From positions 5,382,782-5,446,781 of the forward strand of contig NC_134016.1 in NCBI RefSeq assembly GCF_040712315.1: DNA of 64,000 bases. The letters run 5' to 3'. The first letter of the stretch is position 1; the number at the start of each line of letters is the position of its first letter. This DNA comes from Castanea sativa. Lineage: Eukaryota > Streptophyta > Magnoliopsida > Fagales > Fagaceae. Under the pieces are notes generated by a model, which made no database searches, was not told the origin of the DNA, and saw only the letters and a list, made by a program, of their open reading frames with translations. Positions 23,335 through 34,348 of this stretch are shown here, in pieces. The translations under genes and the position numbers were made by a program.

Positions 23335-23937
23335 CAGTGGCGACTCTAGGAATTATTTTTAGGGTGGTCACTAAGAAATTTAAATTATACAAAATTTAAT
23401 AAAAAAATAATTTAAATATATCAACGTCACAGAAAAAACACGCAAATACATGCAATATTACAATTTTTTGTATTAAAAAAGAGAATAAGAAAAAAAAAAC
23501 TAATTGAAAGCTAAAGTGCAAATTGAAAATGCTGATATGAGAATAATAATAACCGCAACAAGTTCATATCAAATTTTATGCAACAAGTTGTTAGCTTGCT
23601 ATTGGTGGGTAAAACATGTCAATATTGAACCCAAATTAGAATTAGTAATAGCTTACCATATAAAATTTATTGTGAAAATGTTGTCAATGTAGCATTACTC
23701 TTATATTTATTGAACTCAAATTTTTATGAATCTCAAGTTTTTATTAGGGTGGTCCAAATAGGTTAATTTAGTAAATAATATATATTTTTAAATTATATAT
23801 ATACAATATTTTCAAGTCAAGGTAATCCCCGAACATATTAATTTTTTTTTTTAAATTTATAATTTATTTTTTGCATATATAATTTTGTTTTTTTTTGTTT
23901 TTACCACCCTCACATACAATTAGTAGAGACGCCAGTG
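23335..23937. mobile_element. Non-autonomous hAT-like element
   Basis: Ends are CAGTGGCGACTCTAGG at the left and, as reverse complement at the right, CACTGGCGTCTCTACT. Flanks GTCAGTGT (23327-23334) and GTTAGTGC (23938-23945) match at 6 of 8 positions, as for an old 8-bp duplication. There is no transposase in the 603 bases. Confidence 0.6.
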
Positions 23938-24403
23938 GTTAGTGCATCAATTTTGACTTCTGAACCAATGGTATTTGTTGTTGTTAAAGTTAAAGAAGAC
24001 AAGCAACAACATGATAACATGTCGTTTAGACAGAAGAGAAAAGACCTTCAAAAGAACGACTACGTTTTATGATAACAAACGAAGCATGAAACAGGGTCAT
24101 TTCATTAAATGAAGACAAACTAAATTCAACATGAAATGGCATCGTTGAGTTTGTTATTGAGAACGATGACGTTTCCCGCTAATGCATTAAGTCTTCTAAC
24201 ACATGATAAACATGTGGGTCTATTACCTGACAAAGCTCGATTTAATTTCCTGTTAATTGTTGTTCATAGTTAGTTAAAGTTTCCGGATTTAACGGCAAGT
24301 TATAAGCTGCATAGTTTGTACTTTGTAGTAGATATTTTTAAGCAGGTTTTGTAAAGTGTTCTGTAATGTTTCACTTTTATTCAAGAAAAGATTGTTTGTC
24401 TGG

Positions 24404-25442
24404 TTGAGAACAGTTTATTTAGTTGAAACTGAAATTTTTTTGTTGAAAGTACTGTAAATAAAATTAAAAGGTAGTTCAAAAGTACATAGGGGTCATGAAT
24501 AGTACCAAAATGTGCAATGAGGCCCATGAATAGTACTAAAAATTAGCTAAATAGTAAAAAAAAACTGACATTATAAACAATCCCAAACCCACATTGCAAA
24601 AATGATTTTTGCCTATTTATTTTACTATTCAGCTTATTTTTGCTACTATTCATGGATCCTACTATATTTTTTGGTACTATTTATGGGTCACACTATACAG
24701 TACTTTCAATAAAAAAAAATTTTGTTGATCCTTAAACGGACACACAATTTTAACTTATTTAGCTGAAAATGAAAACTATTTGTTGAAAGTAGTATAGATA
24801 AAGCTAAAAGTTAGTAAATAGTACAGTAGAATCCATTAATAGTTCTAAAAAATGCAATGGAACCCATAAATATTAGCAAAAATAAACTGAATAGTAGCAA
24901 AGATAAGCTAAATAATAAAAAAAGTTGGCTTTTTCAGCCAATGTCAAACGCAACCTGCATATTCATATTTACTATTTGGTGAAAGATTTAAGAAAGAAAT
25001 AGGGAATTTCAGTTTCTAATAGTTGTAGAACATACAACATATGCCTTCTTGTAGTTGAGAGAGTGTTGGAATCTACAGTAGTTTCAGTAAAAAAAATTTT
25101 AATTTTAGCAAAATAAATGGATCCCAATTGGACACATAGTTTTAACATATTTAATTGAAACTGAAAATTTTTTACCGAAAGTAGTGTAGATAAAGTTAAC
25201 AGTTAGCCAATAGTACAGAAGAACCCATGAATAGTTCTAAAAAATGTAATGAAACCCATGACTAGTAACAAAAATAAGCCAAATAGTAAAAAAAACTGGT
25301 TTTTTCAACCAATGCCAAACTCAACTTGCATATTCATATTTACTATTTAGTGAAAGATTTCAGAAAGAAATAGAGAATTCCAGTTTCTAAGAGTTGTAGA
25401 ACATACAACATATGCCTTCTTGTAGTTGAGAGAGTGTTGGAA
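24404..25442. repeat. Tandem repeat region, period about 370-390
   Basis: Two long copies (about 24739-25071 and 25131-25442) are clearly related. Both start near GACACA then TTTTAAC, contain a TAAGCTAAATAATAAAAA-like part, and end with ATGCCTTCTTGTAGTTGAGA followed by GAGTGTTGGAA. A partial third copy lies at about 24404-24560. The unit contains TTTAGTTGAAACTGAAA, also found in diverged form near 8450 in the A1/B1 spacer. It is non-coding and probably a duplicated MITE-like sequence. Confidence 0.65.
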
Positions 25443-27190
25443 ATCATGGTGCAAGCATCAAGGCGACTAAAAGCTCACTAGTATGAATACTAGAATGACT
25501 TTAGATTTCCAATTTAAAAATTACAGCTAAATTGCTTTTAATTTACTTTAAACAATGCGGAATAAGAGCAATTAATGCGCAATCAACCGGGGCTACTAAC
25601 TAGTGCATGGATAAACATAATTGACAAAGATTGGCATGAACCCAATGCTTCCTAAATGCTCCAAATCAGCTCTCTACACTCTGGATGAGTGTGGATTGTG
25701 TTTGGGCTAAGTTCCTCTCATAGGATATGGAAATTAAGAGGGAAGAGAGTGGAGAAAACTTAGAGAAATGTGTAGATGATTGTTGGTTTGGAATCTCTAA
25801 CTCTCCAATGAATTTTTAGGGTTTTCTATCTGAAACATTTCTTACAATTTTGTAGATAATGTGGGTTTTTATAAGGTGGGTAAAGAAAGAAAGGAAACAC
25901 ACAAAATTTTAGCTGTCAATGGCTTTCGTGAGTCGGCCAAGTCGCAAGCCCGTCGCGAGATGCCTCTAACACTTAAGTCATTTGAACTTCCAATATGTAC
26001 TTCTTACGTGGCTTTTCGCAAGTCGTAGCAGTCATGAGCCAATCATAAGTAACTTGCAAAATCCCCTGTTCTTCATAGTTCTTTGCCAAATTGAACATTA
26101 TGCTCATTACATTTAATCCTACAAGAATATAGGCAAATGATTGAATAAATTACAATCAAATTTGATATGGAATTAATGCCAACATACAAGAATTGAAAAT
26201 CACAACTTTACAGTGACAATATCATAATTGCATGAAATTCGAACTGTTGAAAGGAAATAGTCATTTGATTAGAACATGTGACTATGCCCCCGAGGTTCAC
26301 CCTAATTAATTTTGGCAAATTTCTTTGTTAAGGCCCTATAAATAGTGATTTTTCCATTTTTAGTAATATCTATTTTTCTTAATAATAACTTTTAGTTTAA
26401 AATTCAAAATCACGTCTGTGTTTGGGATGTTAGTTTCAATTTTTGTAATTATCTCATTTTTTTGGTAAAAATTACTATTTTGCCACCAAATTAATTGATT
26501 AATTTAAATTAGGATTTTTTGACCGTTTTCTTAGTTGCCATAAGTTTTCTTTTTACTCTTTAAATGCATTGTAGTCTTCAAGGAAATTTCGTTTTCAAAT
26601 TAATAAATATTTAGACTTTTGTCAATTGCTTCTCTCTGGTGGATTCTAGGACCTTATTATCTTGTGGACTCAAAGAATCCCTTGTGGATTCGAGATTTTC
26701 ATTTAGAGCTAACATGTTTAGTTTCCTTCCATTTAGAAAGCAACATGTTTATTTTCTTGTCGATTTGTATTTATCTACGACTAGTGTCAGAGATACCCTA
26801 CGGTAAACACAGTGGCTTTAGTGTCAATTAAAGGAAGTTATAGTTAGAACATTGGCTCGGTATGGGACTCATCTCTTGTTCTTTGTTGCTTGGGAATTGA
26901 ACTAGAGTTGTTGCATTTTTATTTATTTATTTAGGACTTGGTCCAATTCTCCTATTTCAATTAGAATTATATATAATTAAACACTATTTCTTAACAATTT
27001 AAGGTTTTAGGGCAATTGGTAATTTGTTATGATATAAAAGCAGAAGGTCTTGAGTCTAGCCTCGCACGTGAGGGAGAGTGTTAGAATTTTAATTAAATGA
27101 TTAAATCCACAATTTCCTAACAACTCTACTTGTTAGACTCCACTTATAATGGGGGGTCTAGCTTCACACGTGAGGGAGAGTGTTAAAATT
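25443..27190. other. Non-coding stretch
   Basis: There is no gene I can support. A short segment, CACACGTGAGGGAGAGTGTTA with small changes, occurs twice near 27065 and 27165, directly before the nested transposons. Confidence 0.4.
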
Positions 27191-27395
27191 ATAATTAAAG
27201 GCAGAAATGCATTTTTCATCCTTACATTTTGACTCTATTCTCATATTGGTCCCTATTTATATTACCACATTTAGTCCCTATTTTGAAAAACGCCATCCGT
27301 TTTGGTTCCTATCATCAATTCCCTAATGAAAATATCCTACGTGGCTAATGGAATATACTTTTGGCACTCAAACACCTACGTGGCCATTAAAATAA

Positions 27396-29098
27396 GGCGT
27401 AAATGCACTTTTAGTCCCTACATTTTGACTCGATTTCTATTTTGGTCCCTACATTTTATTTTTACCACTTTTAGTCCCTAAACCAATTAACGCGTGACAT
27501 TTAAGTCCTTACCGTCATCCAACTAACAGAAAATGCTGACGTGGCTAACGGCACAGTAAAATAATAATTAAAAAATCTATTTTGGCATTAAAAAATTGCC
27601 ACGTCAGCTTTTAAATTAATTTTAATTAAATAAAAAAATTAAAAACAAAAAATTGAACATGAACAATCCCAGAATCAAGAACATGAACATCAAACCCAGA
27701 ATCAAGAACATAAACATCAACAACAACAAAATAGATCAGACTGAACCACACCCAAACCAACAAACCCAGAATCAAGAACATGAACATCAACAACAAAAAA
27801 ATAGATCAAACCGAACCACACCCAAACCAACAACAACAAACCCACACCGATCAGACCAACAATAACAACAAACCCTGCAATAGTAAGGTATACAAGAATG
27901 GATCCTTCCTTGCTTCGATAATCCCCTGCAGAATTCAATGATTCTTTGCGAATCGGACTCAAAGCTGTACGTAGCAATCAAAATTTTATCAAATAACCCC
28001 AACTTTCTAAAAAATACCCAAAAACGAAAATCACACAAAAATGTGAAAAACAATCTATACAAAATCACAGGAATCCAAGACCTAAAAAACAAAATCTTTT
28101 CTGAAATTTTCGATAATATGCAAAACTCAAAACCCAAAACACATTGAAAATTAAACTCTTCAATCTCCTGGCTTCTAAGATGAAATCTTTGTTGTTAGTG
28201 TTCTAACTTCTAACATATAACAAAGATTCAAGTCCCAAACCCCATTAGAAACAAAACAAACCACAACACAACACAAAACTCTCTTCCACCAAGACGGAAC
28301 CGGACCCTAACTTCACGCTTGCCAAAGCTTTCTTCTTTGCCGCCGGAGACTTCACACTCTTCGGCTTCGATGCTTTCTTTGCCGGCGCTGCCTTCTTCGA
28401 CGGAGTTGTTCTCGTTGAAGTCCTCGCCACCTTCGCCTTTGGCTTCGCAACTGGTTTTGCCTTCGCTGCAACCTTCATCTTTGGCTTTGGCTTTGGCTTC
28501 GCAGTCACGGACTTCGCCTTAGGCTTCACAGACCCTGTGACTTTTGCCTTTGGCTTTGGCTTGGTTGAAACTTTCTTTGCCTTGAGAGCCAATTTCGTTG
28601 CCTTCGGCTTTGCAACGGATTTAGGCTTCGTCGGAGCAGAAACGGTTGAGGACTTCTTCACCGGAGCGGCAGAAGCAAGCTTGAACGAGTTTTTCACCTT
28701 GACGAGCTTTCCAGAGGTGACGAGTTTCAAATCTAAAAGCAAGTTTCAAACACACAGATCTGAAAGAAAGTTTCTAGAGGTGACGAGTTTCAAACACACA
28801 AAAATCAGTTTTAGATCTGAAAATTTTGAAAAAGAAACAGTTTTTTGTTTTTAATTTTTTTTATTTAATTAAAATTAATTTAAAAGCTGACGTGGCAATT
28901 TTTTAATGCCAAAATAGATTTTTTAATTATTATTTTACTGTGCCGTTAGCCACATCAGCATTTTCTGTTAGTTGGATGACGGTAAGGACTTAAATGCCAC
29001 GCGTTAATTGGTTTAGGGACTAAAAGTGGTAAAAATAAAATGTAGAGACCAAAATAGAAATCAGGTCAAAATGTAGGGACTAAAAGTGCATTTACGCC
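27396..29098. mobile_element. Nested Mutator-like element carrying a histone H1 fragment
   Basis: Inverted arms of about 250 bases start GGCGTAAATGCACTTTTAG on the left and end CTAAAAGTGCATTTACGCC on the right, and include TTGCCACGTCAGCTTTTAA and GTTAGTTGGATGACGGTAAG in opposite orientations. Flanks TTAAAATAA (27387-27395) and ATAAAATAA (29099-29107) match 8 of 9. Between the arms lie short tandem repeats of a CAGAATCAAGAACATGAACA type (about 27665-27860), an unidentified stretch, and the histone H1 fragment. It is therefore a Pack-type (gene-capturing) element inserted into the left arm of the outer element. Confidence 0.85.
28245..28742 (-). pseudogene. Captured fragment of a linker histone H1 gene
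   Basis: The open frame of about 165 codons begins inside the H1 globular domain: LVTSGKLVKVKNSFKL matches the conserved end of that domain in plant H1. A long Lys/Ala/Pro tail with repeated KPKAK, KPVAKPKAK and SPAAKKK units follows, the DNA-compacting tail type. There is no ATG: the first codon of the frame is TTG, a stop lies a few codons upstream, and most of the globular domain is missing. After KKKALASVKLGSG the frame runs on into sequence not typical of H1. A short duplication of GAGGTGACGAGTTTCAAA lies at its upstream edge. The frame has stayed open, so capture may be recent, but a functional histone is unlikely. Confidence 0.8.
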
Positions 29099-29439
29099 AT
29101 AAAATAATAATAAAATTTGTTATTTTGCATTTAAATAATACCATGTTAGCATTTTAAATATTAAAAAAAGCCACATCAGAAAACAATTAAATCAAAATTC
29201 TAAACTTATGATTTTTTAAAATTAAAATTAAATAATTAAAATAAAATTTTCTTTTCTTTTTATTATTTTGTTGGAAGAGCTTGAATTAACCAGAACATAA
29301 TTATTCTCCAAAAAAAAAAAAAAATTTACTTTTTCAGATAAGATTAATTTTGTAGCAAATTTCTTATCTTTTCTTTTAAAAAATTTGGCAATCAAACAAA
29401 AAATCACATTGTCACGTCTTCCCCAAACTCTCTCTCTCA

Positions 29440-30290
29440 CTTTCCTTAAATTTTACTTTTTCTGTGGATCTCTCTCTCAAATGGAGGTTGCTGATCGATG
29501 TAGGTCAGGGTTTGGAGGTTTCATATCGTTGGGTTTTGCTGACTGCTGATTGACAGGTTTTGGATCTATAATTTTCTTGAACTTTCTTGGTAACCAAACA
29601 CAACGTTAGAACTCAAGCTTATATAAACTTTCAGCCCACGATCTGACCCAACTCATATTTTCCAAGCTCTCTCTACAAAAATCTCCAAGGACAAATGGAA
29701 ATCTCTCAAGCTCTCTCTCTATGGGATGACTGAAGGTGTAGGACCATTTTGAATTCAATACAGAGGCCCACAAGAGGCATGGTTTTTGGGTAGCTTGAAT
29801 TCAAATCTACATGGCAGAAGAGGAAGGGAAAGAGAAACTTGAGGAAGATGGGTTTCTAAGGCATGCGATTTGGATTTGGTACAAGTATGATCCAAATTTG
29901 AATCAAATAAGAGAGTGGAATTGGGTGGTGTTGGACTTGTCCTCTCAAGCTCCTTTGGTGTAGACGTGAACATTAGAAGATCTGACAAGAGAGAAAGGAA
30001 GGTGGAACCATTTGGATGGCTTGGCAGCGACGAAGTTGACGTGGGAGTTGAAGAGGAGAGAAGGGAGGGAAGGGTTGGGGACTTGGAGCCAAGCTAGGTG
30101 AGGAGGAGAATGGGTTTGTTTCTTTAGAGTGAAATGGGGAGTTTGTGTTTGGAGGTTGAGGGAGTGAGCTTGGGCTTTGAGGAAGGATATGGCGGAGGTG
30201 TAGTCTGGGTTTGGGTGGGCTGTGTAACTATGTTGATTTGATGGAAACGTTGACTGTTGAGAGTAAGCAGAGGCAGTTTGAGAGTAAATA
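29440..30290. other. Unidentified GC-richer insert within the outer element
   Basis: This stretch is less AT-rich than its surroundings and has open frames of 60-77 codons on both strands, none recognisable. A CT-rich leader-like segment (about 29420-29480) precedes it. By position it is probably host sequence captured by the transposon. Confidence 0.4.
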
Positions 30291-31117
30291 GTTTATGTTT
30301 TTTTTTTTTTTTTTTTTTTTGGTGTTTGTGTTCTTGTGTTTATGTTTATATTTGAGTTTGTTTTTTTTTTTTTGTGGTTGGTTCTAGGTTTGTGCACTTA
30401 TGTTCTTTTGTCAATGTTTAAACTTGAGATTGTGTTCTTGTTCAAAATAAATTAGATTTGACTTCATATATTTTATTATTTTTAATTTTTTTTGGGTTAA
30501 AATTGATTAATAATTTTTTTATATTTAGAAGCTAACATGAAATTTTTTTAAATGCCAATTAAAATTTATTATTATTATTTTAATGGCCGCGTAGATGTTA
30601 GGTTTCTGTTAGCCATGTAGGATATTTCTGTTAGGGAACTAGCATTAGAGACTGAAACAAATGGAATTTTTTAAAATAGAGACTAAATGTGATAAAAATT
30701 AAAAGTATAGACCAAAATGAGAATTGAGTCAAAATGTAAGGATGAAAATGCATTTCTGCCATAATTAAATGATTAAATCTACAATTTCTTTAACAGTTTA
30801 AAATTTTGGGACATTTAGTAAATTTATCAATTTCCATGTGATTTCATATACCAAACTCAATGTAAAAAAGAAAAGAAAAGAAAAGAAAATAAGAACAATA
30901 TAATCTCATTCATTCAAAGAAAAGAAAATAAGATCGGACAACTTCAAAAAAAAAAATGTCCAATAAGGTCTAAAGATTCTCATGACATCAAAATCAAGGC
31001 ATAGAATATCGAGACAATTACCCTCCAAAAACAAAACAAAAGGCAATAAAAATACAGAATATTGATACGAGTACCCTCGAGGAACAAAATAGAAGGCAAT
31101 AAAAAGGAGAAAATACA

Positions 31118-31204
31118 CCCTGTTATGGGTGTATGTTCCTCTCTTCTCACAGCTGTGGGTCCCACTAACTTGTGAGAGAGAGGAACCATACACCCATAAC
31201 AGGG
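31118..31204. repeat. 87-base near-perfect palindrome
   Basis: The left arm CCCTGTTATGGGTGTATG, followed by TTCCTCTCTTCTCACA, is matched inverted by the right arm (TGTGAGAGAGAGGAACC, CATACACCCATAACAGGG). A loop of about 18 bases centres on GTGGGTCCCAC. It lies 38 bases beyond the 3' end of A4, so a transcript running through would form a strong hairpin. It may be a small fold-back MITE. Confidence 0.75.
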
Positions 31205-31242
31205 TATACTTCCTCAATAAAAAGAGCTTGATGAGTGTTCAC

Positions 31243-31860
31243 TCATGATTTCAAAGTCAATACAAAGGCAAGCAATAAAACAACACCAGCAAGACCAACT
31301 ATCCAAACAAGGTCGTTCGGGATGAACAAAGCTATCATTAGTACAAACGCTAAGCCAGCAGCAAAAGATCCCATCCTCCCAAAAATTTCTGCAACATATG
31401 GCTTCCTATGGCTTAGCAAGATAGCTATCATGCAACAAATGTAACCCACCAAGTTACAAAGCACAACAAAAACTAGTAGATCCTTAGTTAAGGAAGATAT
31501 GCTACTGAAACGGTATGCAATGATAGAAGTAGTGGTTTGAGCGATGACTGCTATGGACGTCTTTGTTGGTCCAGGAAATTTCACAATCGGTCTCAAGTTC
31601 CTGTCTCCACCTCCACCTCCACCTCCTTCTCTGCCTTCAATACTTCGATTGGCTTGTAAAGTATCAGTCACAACTTGAGAAGCCCACTCTGTTTCTCTGA
31701 TCATCGGAAATGGATCGCAGTTGTTCTGTTCAGTTTTTCTGGTCACTGATAGAAATGGATCAGCGTCCCACTTCATTTCTTGGGTTTTAGGAAATGGATT
31801 TGCATTGGAAAGTTCTAGTTCCGAGTTTGATAGCTCCAAAGTACTACCCCCTGTAGTCAT
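31243..31860 (-). CDS. Family A4: short form with membrane core
   Basis: The protein has 205 residues starting MTTGGSTLELSNSELEL. This is the first true ATG of the frame, as the upstream codon is TTG. It has no signal peptide and no GGKGDE block. An N-terminal polar region repeats a TQEMKWDADPF / VTRKTEQNNCDPF / MIRETEW pattern, three related units that suggest internal duplication. A short Gly run (GREGGGGGGGDRNLRPIV) leads into the core TSIAVIAQTTTSIIA. Membrane segments lie around LLVFVVLCNLVGYICCM, then SHRKPYVAEIFGRMGS, GLAFVLMIALFIP and a final one ending LTLKS. The core is complete. The gene is divergent from B3, which also departs most from its family, so the pair is an early branch. 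Function is unknown. Confidence 0.72.
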   Translation of the reverse strand: MTTGGSTLELSNSELELSNANPFPKTQEMKWDADPFLSVTRKTEQNNCDPFPMIRETEWASQVVTDTLQANRSIEGREGGGGGGGDRNLRPIVKFPGPTKTSIAVIAQTTTSIIAYRFSSISSLTKDLLVFVVLCNLVGYICCMIAILLSHRKPYVAEIFGRMGSFAAGLAFVLMIALFIPNDLVWIVGLAGVVLLLAFVLTLKS

Positions 31861-33134
31861 GATGGATACAATAATCCAAATTAATTGATTGATGAGGATG
31901 TGCAAATTAGTTCTGGTTTGTTACTAGTTTAAGGTTTTAGCTAGGGCCATTATTTATGAAGTCAAGAATTAAAGTGACAAAGTGAAATTTCTTCGCAAGC
32001 ACCACGTCCCTCCGGTGCAATTACATCCAATTCTCAAAAACTCAACTCAGAATTGACAGAATATAAATAAGGACGATAGAGATTATATGTGAAAAAAAAA
32101 AAAAAAAAAACTAACGAATATTATTTTCCAATTCTATTGACTTGTTAGTCTTTTCAACACGCGGAATGACATCACATCAACATAATTTCTTGCAAGTTTC
32201 TTTTTGACGACATTGCAATGAATTGCATTTGCATTGCCATACAATTTCCCTCATTAGAGTTGTTGAATAAATTCAAAGTCATTTCTTTATGACGAAATTG
32301 CAGTGGATGTCATTGCTATACAATTTCCTTTATTGTTTCTAATCTCTTACCCCGCCTCCCATTGGAATATCTAAATAATAAGAAATTAACTCTTGACAAT
32401 GATATATGTTGTATATGTAAATCCTTAAATGTGAAAATATGAGGAGTTCGTCCATGAAAAGCAAAGCATGAAACTAAAACTCTAAAACTAAAGGGTATAG
32501 GTAAAAAAAAAAAAAAAAAAAAAGCTTAGGCATAAATCGATAGGCTGAAATATTAACTAAGAAATGAGATAAAAGCACCAATAAGATAGAAAAAAATGAA
32601 TCGTAAATAGAAATAGAGTTCCGGTTCAAATTCGATAAATTATATGGATGATATTGTCTATAATGATAGTCAAATGAAAGACTTTCTCAAGACTTTTAAT
32701 GATTCGCCTAAGATTTTGAAAATGAGTTGGTTGAACTTGAAAATTAACTCATTGAAATTGAATAAATAAACAATTGAATTGGATTCGATTGAATGGTACC
32801 AACGAAATCTAGTGCAGTGCGAAACCTCATTTATTATGAAATTATTATTAAATTAACCGATCAACTTGTTTTTCTATCGAACATTTTTTTTTTTTCAATA
32901 ATTTTCGCAAAAATAAGAGTTAGTGAATCAATTCTAAGTCAATGCTTTCATAATAGACAGATAGCTCTTATTTATTTTCTGCCGAGGAAAGACGCATGAA
33001 ATATCCTATCCATGTGATGTGATTATATAAATCCGCAACTCTCTCAAGATCTTCTCATTCATGCAAGCCATGTTCTAGTTCGACATTCCAAAGCTCTTTC
33101 AATAGGTCTACAACTAGTTGGCTACAAGCTAATA
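31861..33134. promoter_or_regulatory. A4/B3 divergent spacer
   Basis: It separates A4 (minus) and B3 (plus). Little of the shared spacer motif remains: AAATTTCTTCGCAAGCACC near 31985 matches the AATTTCTTTGCAAG part, but I do not see TCTAGCTAGAAA. Poly-A runs are at about 32093-32110 and 32502-32523. A TATA box for B3 lies at 33024-33031. Confidence 0.5.
33024..33031 (+). promoter_or_regulatory. TATA box of gene B3
   Basis: TATATAAA followed by TCCGCAACTC, 104 bases before the B3 start codon. Confidence 0.5.
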
Positions 33135-33518
33135 ATGAAGCCAGTTTCTTGGGGCCTATCGCTTCAAGAAAGCATTAAGAGCGAGCTTTCCCTTCCAAAG
33201 AAGGCTTGGCTTTTAGATTTCATTACCTTTTTTCCCATGAAATCTATAGTGTACATATCCTCGGCTGCTGCTACCATTTTTATGGTTCTTCCACATGAAA
33301 TGGTGGACGGAAATCCAGTTCCGGCTCTCTTCAAAGACCGACCAACAGCATATCATATGTTTCTAGTCTCTGCCCTACTGGCGTTCACCGGCTCCTTCAG
33401 CACCCTGTTGATCCAAAACAAGTCAAGAATTGAAATATTTTGCAGGGTTTATGCCATGGCTTCCATGGTATCAGCACTAGCAATAGTCCTGTATGCCACA
33501 GCTTTTGCTGGATTTTAG
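33135..33518 (+). CDS. Family B3: shorter, diverged PGG-like membrane protein
   Basis: The 127-residue protein starts MKPVSWGLSLQESIKSEL. It shares the family order: FPMKSIVYISSAAATIFMV membrane segment, LPHEMVDGNPVP, FKDRPTAYHMFLVS leading into the second segment, the loop NKSRIEIFCRVYAMASM, and a third segment ending AFAGF. It stops there, lacking the RIWMEKF tail of B1, B2 and B5. It has the best match to the DGxPV part of the PGG signature. Partnered with the short A4 gene across 1.27 kb. Function is unknown. Confidence 0.75.
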   Translation: MKPVSWGLSLQESIKSELSLPKKAWLLDFITFFPMKSIVYISSAAATIFMVLPHEMVDGNPVPALFKDRPTAYHMFLVSALLAFTGSFSTLLIQNKSRIEIFCRVYAMASMVSALAIVLYATAFAGF

Positions 33519-34340
33519 AGCGCTTTTCAACCTGATCAACTAGTTATGATGGGTTCTCCAAAAAAAAAAAAAAAAACTAGTTATGATGGGACAGAAGATT
33601 ATCTATTTATCTTCTAATTCTTGAAAAGAGCAGAGTAGAAGTGAACTTTGATTGGAATTTACAGTGCGTTCCGTCCATCACTTAATTGCATGTGGCAAAT
33701 TTGTCATCCTAATGTCATTTGCGCTAGTTTAAGAAGAATATTGATCAATTTCTTGAAACACTTTGTTCAGGACTTCGGAGTGAATGTAATTTAAAGTTTT
33801 GAATAAAATCATTAATAAAGTGATTGCGGACAGAATTCTTGCTATAGGCTATAGCAGCAAAAAATTCCAGAGAAATTGTTTAGCCATAACGATTTTGGTG
33901 CTTCAAAGCAACGATCTGAACAAGTTGGGCTACCAACACCACAGCCCAGCCCACTTGCATGTTCATGGTAAGAGAACTACGTCATGGAAAAAAAAGAAAA
34001 AAAGAAGAAGAAGAAGAAATCCAGTATACCATATCCTTGTGCTGAGACTATCAAACCATGTTTGGCATTCATGTAATCCAATATAAAGTCACTAGGGCAA
34101 CCTTAATCTGCATCTAAGAATTTATTAAATTAATTTTATAGATGATAAATCCTCTGTTCTTTTTCATCTTTCTCCTCCAACCCAGGTTTACCTAACTTTC
34201 CTAGGAGCAAAATAGTTTCACCTTTCATAGACGCACACCATTTGTTTGATATAAAGCTTTAATGAAAATTATTGCAGGTATGTTAGATTTCTATAGTAAT
34301 TTTTTTGGTATTTTATTTATATTGATTCTTACTTATCAAA
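33519..34340. other. 3' flank of B3
   Basis: There is no gene I can support. The open frame at about 33799-34086 runs through A-rich low-complexity sequence and has no family match. Confidence 0.45.
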
Positions 34341-34348
34341 AACGTATT

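Larger units (their letters stand above)
27200..30760. mobile_element. Mutator-like fold-back element (outer, carries a nested copy)
   Basis: Ends are GGCAGAAATGCATTTTTCAT at the left and, at the right as reverse complement, GGCAGAAATGCATTTTCATC; inverted arms extend about 200 bases. The flanks are the perfect 9-bp duplication ATAATTAAA (27191-27199 and 30761-30769), diagnostic of Mutator-like transposition. The element is split by the related one at 27396-29098. Its own interior (about 29110-30530) includes a CT-rich leader-like part and a more GC-rich stretch at about 29440-30290 that looks like captured gene or leader sequence. I cannot identify the source. No transposase is present. Confidence 0.88.
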
